From Cryptomeria japonica (lineage: Eukaryota > Streptophyta > Pinopsida > Cupressales > Cupressaceae): a DNA stretch of 64,000 nucleotides. The stretch lies in contig NC_081406.1 in NCBI RefSeq assembly GCF_030272615.1, positions 461,928,072-461,992,071 of the forward strand. Reading direction: 5' to 3'. The translations under genes and the position numbers were made by a program. Shown here in pieces: positions 52,985 to 64,000 of the stretch (positions within the stretch are counted from its first letter, which is position 1; each line of letters starts with the position of its first letter). The notes beneath the pieces are model-generated. The model was not told the origin of the DNA, searched no databases, and saw only the letters and a list, made by a program, of their open reading frames with translations.

Positions 52985-53830
52985 TTGCAGGTTGATGAAA
53001 CAGTGAGTTTTGATGATATTGGAGGGCTTTCTGACCACATTGATGCATTGAAAGAAATGGTTTTTTTCCCTCTTCTTTATCCTGATTTCTTTGCCAATTA
53101 TCACATCTCTCCTCCAAGGGGAGTCTTATTGTGTGGTCCTTCGGGAACTGCAAAAACATTGATTGCAAGGGCTTTAGCATGTGCAGCTTCCAAGGTTGGA
53201 CAGAAAGTAAACTTTTACATGCGAAAGGGAGCTAATGTGCTCAGCAAGTGGGTTGGGGAAGCTGAGCGGCAGCTGAAATTACTTTTTGAAGAAGCACAAA
53301 GGAACCAACCATCCATAATATTTTTTGATGAAATAGATGGTCTTGCCCCAGTGAGGTCTAGTAAACAAGAACAAAATCACAATTCTATTGTATCTACGCT
53401 TCTTTCTCTAATGGATGGTCCAGACTCTAGAGGTAAAGTAGTGCTTATTGGAGTGACAAATAGGATTGATGCTATTGATGGAGCTCTTCGCCAGCCTGGT
53501 CGGTTTGATCGTGAATTTGTATTTTCCTTACCCGATTGTAAAGCACGAGCTGAGATATTAAAGATCCATAGAAGAAAGTGGAAGAATCCTTTATCAGAGG
53601 AATTAAGAATGGAATTAGCAGCAACTTGTATGGGTATTGTGGTGCTGATTTAAAAGCTTTGTGCACAGAAGCTGCAATTAATGCTTTCTGTGAGAAATAT
53701 CCTCAAATATACACTAGTGATGATAAGTTTGTCATAGATTTGGATTATGTGAAAGTAGAGAAGCATGATTTCTTGGAAGCTGTGTCTACTATTACTCCTG
53801 CTGCCCATAGAGGTGCAACAGTACAGTCAA
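52985..53830 (+). pseudogene. AAA domain 1 of the ATAD2/BRAT1-like pseudogene, active site altered
   Basis: The domain opens with VSFDDIGGLSDHIDALKEM. Walker A (53135-53158) reads GPSGTAKT where the family has GPPGTGKT, so the glycine before the lysine is Ala. Walker B, IIFFDEIDG (53315-53338), is intact. In the second region of homology the family's LRRPGRFD reads LRQPGRFD, replacing the first arginine finger with Gln (CAG). A base is missing near 53636 (GGTATTGTGG where a Tyr-Cys-Gly reading needs one more base), and the correct phase then resumes with CGADLKALCTEAA. Even without the frameshift, nucleotide handling would be expected to be impaired. Confidence 0.85.
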
Positions 53831-55145
53831 GGCCATTGTCCCCAGTAATAGTTCCATGCTTACAAGGACAACTAAAAATAATCAGTGATTATATTTCTGA
53901 CATCTTCTACGTAGTGGCCAAGGGTGATAAAAAAGATTCGCTAAATGACAGTTCTCGCCATCTTGCCAAGTTACTTGGATTTCCCTATGGTTCTTCCATT
54001 CCATTTGTTTACAGACCAAGACTTCTACTTTGTGGGAAGGAGGGTGCTGGCTTGGTACGGTTAGAAATTGCTTTCATAGATGTTTACACATCTATAACAT
54101 GAGTCTGTTTTTTAAAAATTTTGAATTGGTTGGCTTCTAATCTAGCTACATTTCTGAATGATGCTATACTTCTACTTTTCTTGCCAGGATCACATTGGCC
54201 CTACAGTTTTACACGAATTAGAGAGGTTCCCTATGCATTGTCTTGGGCTTCCATCACTTTTGTTTGACCCAAGTGCACGGACCCCTGAGGAAGCCCTAGT
54301 ACACATTGTAGGAGAAGCAAGGAGGACTACTCCTTCTATCTTGTATCTGCCTCAACTTCAACTTTGGTGGGAGACGGTGTGTATATCATTACATTAGTAC
54401 ACTTATACTTTTAAAGCTCTATGCCTTTGGGATTTCCTGTGATATATTTGAAATCGCTTTGTTTTTTTGCTAGAGCTTCCTAAAATGACTATATATCTAA
54501 TTTTGTTTGTTTCACTGAGCTTCATAGGCCCATGATCAGCTAAGAGCTGTTCTACTATCTATACTGGAAGAATTGCCATCAGACCTTCCTTTATTACTTC
54601 TTGCAACCTCCTCTGTACCCTCTAATGAATTGGATGGAGAAGCTGCATTCTTGTTTGGTCGTTGCTATATGTATGTATCAAGGACATCATTGTCTTAGTT
54701 TTTGTATTTTTTCTGCTTAGTTTGTTCAAGATTATGCTAAGGCATGTGAATCCATTCTATATAGCATTGAGTACCAGGTACCTCGTTAGCTTCTGACTCT
54801 GTATAAATTGAATTTGTCATTGAATTGAGTGTACATGAATTCGATGGTATCTGGTACACCTTGAATGCATTGCAAATTTTATTTTGGTTTAGTATAATAG
54901 AAGGTAAAATCCTGAATGGATTACATTCTTTTGCTTTATGTGCAGTTACCAAGTAGAAAAACCAAGTTCAGATGACAGGTGTAGATTCATCTCGCAACTG
55001 GTTGATGTTGTTCTTACTAGCCCTGATCAACAAGTAGTAATTACTCCTAAAAAGAATGTTTCTAATCCTGAACTTCCAAAGGTACCAAAAGCAGCAAGAG
55101 GATCAAGTGAAATTGAGCTACGTGCCAAGGTAGAAGCAGAGGAGC

Positions 55146-55900
55146 ATGCTATTCGACGACTCTGAATGTGTCTTCGGGATGTCTGCAGCAGTGATGCATC
55201 AATCATTATTTGATTCATTTATTGAGGACATGTTTACCAAGTTAAAATTAATTTTGAGTGCTTATATGTATCCACATACAATGTGCAGACTTCTGTATGA
55301 AAAACGGTTCAGTGTCTTCCATTACCCTATCATGGATGAAGACGCTCCTGACTATTATGCAATAGTTCAAAATCCAATGGATATCACTACTTTACTGCAA
55401 CGAGTAGATAATCGACGTTACTTCACATGCTCAGCATTCCTGCAAGATGTGGAACTAATTCCAACCAATGCAAAAGTAAGCATGATTGGACATGCCTATG
55501 ATCCTATCAGCTTTATGGGGTTGAACAAAAATTTGTTTTCCATTCATTCCTGATAATAACTATCATTAGTTTTGCATAACAGGCATATAATGGTGATGAC
55601 TACAATGGAGCTCGAATTGTCAGCAGAGCATATGCACTAAGGGATGTGGTATGGTTAAATATGCTAATAATAGAGACATGCAGTAATCGAAGTTCAAATG
55701 TTTTATGTCAAGTAGTAAGCATTTATTGTTCACTTTGCTAATCCTTGTCTTACGCGTAATCAGATTCTTGGCATGCTTTCCCAAATGGATCCTGCACTAG
55801 TTGCCTTTTGTGATAAAATTGCTGCTCAGGGTGGGCCAACTCGTTTGTCAGAGGATTCAACTAAAATTTTTCCTTTGAATCCTGTTGCTCAACCAGTTCA
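55146..55900 (+). pseudogene. Bromodomain region of the ATAD2/BRAT1-like pseudogene
   Basis: Spread over three exons (55289-55475, 55583-55648 and from 55764), the reading includes KRFSVFHYPIMDEDAPDYY, NPMDITTLLQRVD, AYNGDDYNGARIVSRAY and GMLSQMDPALVAFCDKIA. The Asn in AYN is the acetyl-lysine-binding position and is kept. The exon just before has CGA changed to TGA at 55162, in the segment that should read RRLRMCLRD. Its 3' splice joint works only if a G is supplied at 55191, so the donor has lost a base. The bromodomain itself is otherwise well preserved. Confidence 0.82.
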
Positions 55901-56419
55901 TATTACAAGAGCAAGTGAATGCTTACGCAACGTTCAGCCTGATATGAATGTATCTCAAAGTTACGAGGTCTTGAAGCGCTCAAAGCAGAATAGTGATCCT
56001 GATCAAGGTGGAATTATACTTTGCACCATGCCACTTGTAATCCTTTTTAATTTTTGATATTTAGAATTAGAAACACAATTGTATTGAAATTCTCAGAATG
56101 TGTTTTTTCTACAGGTAAAGTTGTGGCTGGGGACTCTGATCCATTTGCTGAGGACAGATCACAACCCATGGAGATTGATACTCCTGGGCAGAATACTCTA
56201 AAAACAAAATGCCTTCATGGTAGTGTAACAAATGAGGCATTTAAAGGTGTGCAGCAATGTGAGGCAAATAATCAAGAAGAAATAATGAATCAACCGGAAC
56301 GCAAATCCTCTTCCAAAGTGCCAATAAGCAATCACTTGGCAGAACAGATTGAATCAATAGAAGATAATTTTGTGAAATGTACCGAAGGTTATGGAATCTC
56401 AGAACTTGAAAGACTTTAT

Positions 56420-56690
56420 GCTCTAATTTGTGGAAGGGTGATATCCTTAGCAGATGCGAACAAACCTACAATTATTAAATTCTTGAAGGACTTCTCATCT
56501 GATGAAAGCAATTTTCATAGATAGTTTTGTAACCGAATGTCCTATGAAGTGTTTTTGGGGCTCTAATTTGTCGAGGGGTGATATCATCGAAAGATGTGGA
56601 CAAAACTATGGTTTTTAAATTTTTTAAGGACTTCTCATCCGCTGAACGAAATTTTTAAAGAGATTTTTGTAACGGAATGTCCTATGAACT
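56420..56690 (+). repeat. Tandem duplication of the pseudogene's 3' terminus, offset 140 bp
   Basis: GCTCTAATTTGTGGAAGGGT at 56420 recurs as GCTCTAATTTGTCGAGGGGT at 56560. Both copies continue through GGACTTCTCATC and a TTTTGTAAC[CG]GAATGTCCTATGAA end (56548 and 56686). The first copy is the last coding exon; the second lies after the stop codon and has diverged. Confidence 0.8.
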
Positions 56691-57959
56691 GCTATGTTAC
56701 CAGAAACGCGACAGGAGAACTTCGTTTCGCGTTTTCCCCATCGCGAACGGCGGTTTCCAAACTGCTGTCTCACAGTCAGAGAAATTTAAAGGAGTGAATT
56801 TTGCAGTGAAGACCTTAATCCTGCTACAGGGGAAATAAGAGAAGATATCATTAATACTGTGATATATGCACAGGAAATTTTGGTAATACATAGGTTTCAG
56901 TGAGAATATGCTCACTTTGTAAACAGATTTCTTCATGATATTGTTCTCTTTCAGGTTGAATAAATTGATTTTTTGTTATTGTCTCCATGGATGAGTGTGC
57001 ATTGCTTTCAAATTGATATGTCAAGGACATTGATATTGGTCTTCTTAGTCTTTCTGAGTTGCATTTTCCATTTACTGTCTTCATTGAAGGAATGGATTAA
57101 TCTGGTCTAAATGGAATATGGAGTAATGTATGTTCATCTTTGGATTTCTCGGAAGAATTGCAGAAAGTGTCTATTGGTGGGAGTGTTTCTATAATGTAAT
57201 AATACAAAGGCGCCCCTTGGATGTGAATTTGTAGTGTCGTGATGAGTCTCTGCATGGTTTGGTATTTGACTTTGTTGCCCGGATGAAGCACTGATCTGAG
57301 TAGTTATTTGTTCAAAGGTCTAAGCATTCATTGGAATTCAAAGATGAATCATTTGAACACTCTATTTTCAGTTATGCTCTTTGCTTTGTTAGCTTAGGAT
57401 TCTTCATGTTCTTTGATTTAAGAAGTGAGATAGTCGAGAACACTATCAGTTTGAGAAAATCTTGCATATTATTTTATATCTGCTTGTTGTTGCTGAATAA
57501 TCTATCATTTTTGATAAGGGATACCTTTAGGTCTAGCAGAGCTTAAAGAGCAAAAGGTGTCAACCTTTGGGTTGAGTTTTGTTTGTTGGTCAAACTAACA
57601 TTTAAAATCAAGAATAAGTAATCGCAAAGCTTTAGGTTTTAATGGGTATAATTTTGGAAAAAAAAGTCAGCACACTCGACTTGTGACTACACAAGACTAA
57701 TGGTTGTTAAAGCAACTAGGCATTCTACTACTATTGGAATTAGTATGACAAAAAATGTTCCAAACAAATTACAATGTAATATTGAAAATTTTTTATTAAG
57801 ATGAGAGTAATAATATTAAAAATCACAGCTGTGAAAAATTGAAGATCTTTTTGAAATGCTGCATGTTTGATGTTTGTGGTTTGTGATTTGAACTGCTCGA
57901 TTAAAAAATCTTTGTTTAATGCCTTTAGTACATCTTTAATTAGTGAACATTGACCAGCC
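56691..57959. other. Spacer between pseudogene and gypsy relic, no gene recognised
   Basis: It begins with a CpG-rich patch (56700-56770) holding a short hairpin: AAACGCGA at 56704-56711 against TCGCGTTT at 56727-56734. The rest is ordinary AT-rich DNA. Frames of up to 79 codons on either strand show no similarity that I recognise. Confidence 0.6.
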
Positions 57960-60650
<2,691 letters not shown>

Positions 60651-60659
60651 ATTTTTATG

Positions 60660-61819
60660 AATACTAAGAGGTGGGGGGGGGGGGGGTGAATTACTATGCC
60701 CAAACTTTTAACAAAACTCTTAAGAAAATTTACTACAAACCAGTATAGTAGTTTAAACAATAAACTGATTAAAACACAAACAAGCCAAATAGAAAATAGA
60801 GAATTCACCCACATAAGAACAATCACCATAACACAAGATATTTTGATGTGGAAACCCAAATGGGAAAAACCACGGTGAGTAAAACTCACAAGTCAACTAT
60901 ATGCAGAATAGTAACCAGACTGGTTAAGGTTAGATCGGTTAAGGTCAGACTGGTTAAGGCCTTACAATTTTCTTCATCAGAACAGATCTTGTTAGGAATC
61001 CAGATCTCTGTTAGGAGATAAGTCCTGTTAAAGACTACCTTGTTAAAGGATTTCAGATTCACAACTGTGAACCACCTTGTTAGAATATTTACAAAAGGCT
61101 TGACTGGACCTACCCAGTTAAGGATTTCAGACTTGTTGAAGAGATTAGTAATCAACAAGTGAATGATCTAGACAATAGCATAGAATGCTTGATTAGATCC
61201 TTGACAACTCTTTGTTAATGCATTGCAACATTACTTCAGTCTTCTATCCTTTTCATGTTCAATCTCTATCACACGATGCTTCTATAACAACTCCACTTCT
61301 TCAACATACATACACACATACATTCATTCCTATAAAAACCCAGACATGATGTCCTTAAATAGGAAGCTGATTTCATGTCGGTCCAATGAGATTGGATTAC
61401 AATTTCCTAGGTTCAAAGCATCTAGACACATTTGGTAACATGACACAGAAGCATCGCCAAAGTGTCGGTGGATGATAACTTATCACACTCTACCATTTTT
61501 CTTCTTAAGCACAATATACCGATAAACAAAGACTGGTAAACTGGAACATAGTGTTTCAATAAAAAATATTGACTGCCGCTAGGGGTCCTTGTTCCACTTG
61601 AGGTCTTCATACCGCTTGAGGTCTTCAATCATGCTTTGACCGGAAAGCATTTTCTGCAAAACATTGATAGTCTTCTACAAACAAAGACTATTCATTCAAT
61701 GGCATATAATACCGGTGTGAACAATACAACACATATTACCGGTGGAGATTAACTCATACATAAAATAAGTGTGTGTCCATCAATGACAATCACAACTAAA
61801 CATCATCAAAATACCAACA
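60660..61819 (-). mobile_element. Probable LTR-type repeat fragment, minus strand
   Basis: On the minus strand it begins TGTTGGTATTTTGATGATG (from 61819), a start typical of plant LTRs. It ends near a poly-C run (poly-G at 60672-60686 on the plus strand) in the context AATTCACCCCCC...CTTAGTATTC, which I recall from plant retrotransposon LTRs. It includes repeated GACTGGTTAAGG motifs at 60918-60960. No partner LTR, primer site or target duplication is visible, so the class is uncertain. Confidence 0.4.
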
Positions 61820-64000
61820 AATTTATGTCATTTTTATTTTCAATCAAGATTGCTAAGTGATATTTTCATTGTGGAAGTGCTAGGGGAAGATTGGATTCCT
61901 CATGTAATAAGGCCTCTAAGAATTTTTCATCACTAAAAAAATCTTTATTTTCATCTTTTCTATGTTTGATAGCACATTAGAGAGGGTTTCTCTAGGGGAT
62001 TGTTTTAAAAAAAAGTACGACTAAGGAACTCTTCCTCTTTCCCAAAATAGATAGTGGTATCAAGATTGATTTCAAATTATTTTATATGACCTCTCATTTT
62101 AATACCATTGCAGAGTTCCAAGAATTTGACAATTATCTCATTATCTTGAAATGTTTTTAAAGGCATGAGGTTTTGCTAGTCTCAATTAATAAATGACGCA
62201 TATATAAGTTTTGTGGAAGAGATTGGTGATATATAAAAAATTGAAAGAGGCAAGATGGTCCATCCCATGGTATTTTCAATATTGTCAAAGGTTTCCTTTG
62301 TATTCATAGAAGTTACATGGTGTACATTATTTTTCTAATTAAGTAGCATGTATCCTAATCAATGACGGTGAACATTGTATTGTACTTGAATCAATTCAAG
62401 AATATCTTACTCATGTCAGCCTAATTTTTACAATTCATGTTTTCACATATATGTGTAGACGTCTAGAATTGCCTTAACGCCCATGAATGCCACTTTTACT
62501 AATTTTTCCTCTTAACTAATTAAATAATTTAAAAAAAAATTAATTCATCCAGCTTTATTTTCCTATTCTAAATTTAAAAATTAAAATTCCCTCTCTTCTC
62601 ATAATTAAATAATTTTTAATTATTTAATCATCTTATTTTATTGTAATATTAATTGGATATTTTTATTATTTAATTAACCCCCTCATCCCATTTAATTAAA
62701 TAATCTATAATTAAATATCCCTTCCTATCAATTTCTCACAATTAAACAATTATTCCAAATTATTTAATTTACCGATTTATTTAATTGCCCATCCCTTTTC
62801 AAAAATCAATTTCTTCCAAAATAGATAAAATATTTATTTTAATTATTTCTCCTACAACATATGTTTAAAATGGCTAATTATTCCCTCCCATTAATTACCA
62901 CCAACTTCCACTTCAACTCATAATCACCTTTTTTTGATCAAGCCAATTAATCTACCTCACTCCCAATCAATTCAAATAATAGCTCAATCATCTATCCCAA
63001 TACATCAATCAAGCCAATTGGCTAATCAATCAGTCTGACTCACATGAGAAATCAACTCTCAATCAAATTGTCTCAACAATCCTCAACCATTGATAATTCC
63101 ATTGCTATTCTAATGTGAATTGTTGATCAATATCATGAAATCTATAAAAGAAAACCTAATTATCATTCATCAATAATCATAGTCTTCAAATTTTTTTGTT
63201 ATCATGTTGTAGGAAAAGATTGACGATTTTGAGAGCCATCACATACAACACAAAAAGAAGGAGAGCAATGGAAGTCTCTTTCATGAATTTGACATTGGGT
63301 TTACTTTGTTATTGATTTTTATTTTTTACTCTTACATTGATCGCGATTGAGAATTTAGTAGTTGATTTGAGTTTGTGGTTTCTCGTTTGATCTATTACAT
63401 GTTTCACATTTTATATTTGTTACATTTGATGAACCTGATGTGAAATCATGCATTAATTAAATCTATTTTGTGGGTTTTTAAATCTTACAAGTTGCAAGTT
63501 TTATGTACTACATTCATGGAATCTTCACTAGATTTTCTTTAATTGGTAATGCAATTGCAGGTTGCTATGCCACATTCACATAAAATAGTGATGTGTACAC
63601 AAAGGAAAGTGTCGCACACACATAAATTCACAATGGGGTGACCCCACAATACTTGGTTACACTTTTTGGTACATCTTGATTTTTGTTGAAATCATACATT
63701 TTTTAAGAAAATATAGTGATTTAAGCTAGAAGAGGTCCCATTTGAAGTAATTAATTGAGGAGAGTTAGATCAAAGGCTCTTAGATCAAAATTTCTTGGAT
63801 AGAGTCTCTCTACTTCTAAATCATACCCGCAATGGAGTCTCCTTCACAACTATCAAAATGTTGATTAAAAACCACCTTTACATTAGGTTTTGGGGGTCAA
63901 ATGAATTCATTTAATAGTTTTGAGTTTTAAAGTATTTAGTCCTTATTACAAGCTTTCCTAATAGTATAATTTTTAATATATTTAATTTCATTAATATATT
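61820..64000. other. AT-rich DNA without recognisable genes
   Basis: Long stretches are dominated by TTAATTATTTAATT-type sequence (62500-62880). No frame longer than about 60 codons shows similarity that I recognise, and no LTR pair or splice-supported exon is seen. Confidence 0.55.

Larger units (their letters stand above)
52049..56524 (+). pseudogene. ATAD2-like: ATAD2/BRAT1-like bromodomain AAA ATPase, 5'-truncated pseudogene with introns
   Basis: Exons as read: 52049-52153, 52262-54054, 54188-54376, 54528-54670, 54946-55190, 55289-55475, 55583-55648, 55764-56007, 56115-56524. Most introns have GT-AG ends. In order the product shows an N-terminal NLEDYET segment, a Glu-rich acidic tract, an active-type AAA domain, a degenerate second AAA domain, a bromodomain, and the plant-specific C-terminal region ending at TAG 56522. 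The family (human ATAD2, yeast Yta7, Arabidopsis BRAT1) acts on acetylated chromatin in the nucleus; BRAT1 is reported to counter transcriptional silencing. Defects are TAG at 52310 and 52319, TGA at 52406 and 55162, a one-base loss near 53636, and a damaged splice donor at 55191. Retained introns mean it arose by DNA duplication or in-place decay, not retroposition. Confidence 0.85.

Noticed and set aside
62454-63599. Possible LTR from TGTAGACGTCTAG to GATGTGTACA
   Set aside because: The TGTA/TACA ends are tempting, but no target duplication, primer site, purine tract or second copy is visible in the window.

Overview
The window looks like plant nuclear DNA, probably from a large, repeat-rich genome; a gymnosperm is my guess, not something the sequence proves. 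It is AT-rich and almost entirely transposon-derived. The only host gene seen is an intron-containing relative of the plant ATAD2/BRAT1 bromodomain ATPase, and it is broken. I saw no tRNA, rRNA, CRISPR or bacterial-type operon.

Region 1 (1-51556) is a tandem array of one non-autonomous LTR retrotransposon, here called family A. The order is LTR-internal-LTR-internal, with neighbouring copies sharing one LTR between them. The period is about 4.6 kb. The initiator-Met tRNA primer-binding site recurs at 255, 4810, 9427, 25694, 30234 (one base off) and 49415. Each LTR carries at the same place a roughly 0.69 kb terminal-inverted-repeat (TIR) DNA element flanked by the 10-bp direct repeat GATTATATCC, so the TIR element was there before the LTRs multiplied.

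Two larger retrotransposons interrupt the array. Family B (12837-24351, minus strand) has 3.9 kb LTRs around 3.7 kb of non-coding DNA. A Ty3/gypsy element of Tat-like type (30515-48155, plus strand) has LTRs of up to 6 kb and a degenerate gag-protease-RNase H-RT-RNase H-integrase reading frame.

The most unusual feature is inside the Tat-like LTR. A frame of about 1,214 codons (43600-47244) runs in the sense direction downstream of a TATA box. It has 14 in-frame stops but no frameshift. The other LTR holds a second copy with a 1.65 kb deletion, and stops in one copy are usually sense codons in the other. The ORF therefore appears to have been an intact gene carried in the LTR.

Region 2 (51583-56524) is the ATAD2/BRAT1-like pseudogene: at least nine exons, several stops, a frameshift, and altered Walker A and arginine-finger residues. 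Its last 130 bp is duplicated in tandem just downstream.

Region 3 (56690-64000) has a minus-strand relic of a second gypsy pol (60650-57960), interrupted by an AT microsatellite, then an LTR-like fragment (60660-61819) and AT-rich DNA without recognisable genes.

Order of events suggested by nesting: TIR element into the family A LTR; tandem amplification of A; insertion of B and of the Tat-like element; decay mainly through TAG stops, as expected from cytosine methylation at CAG sites.
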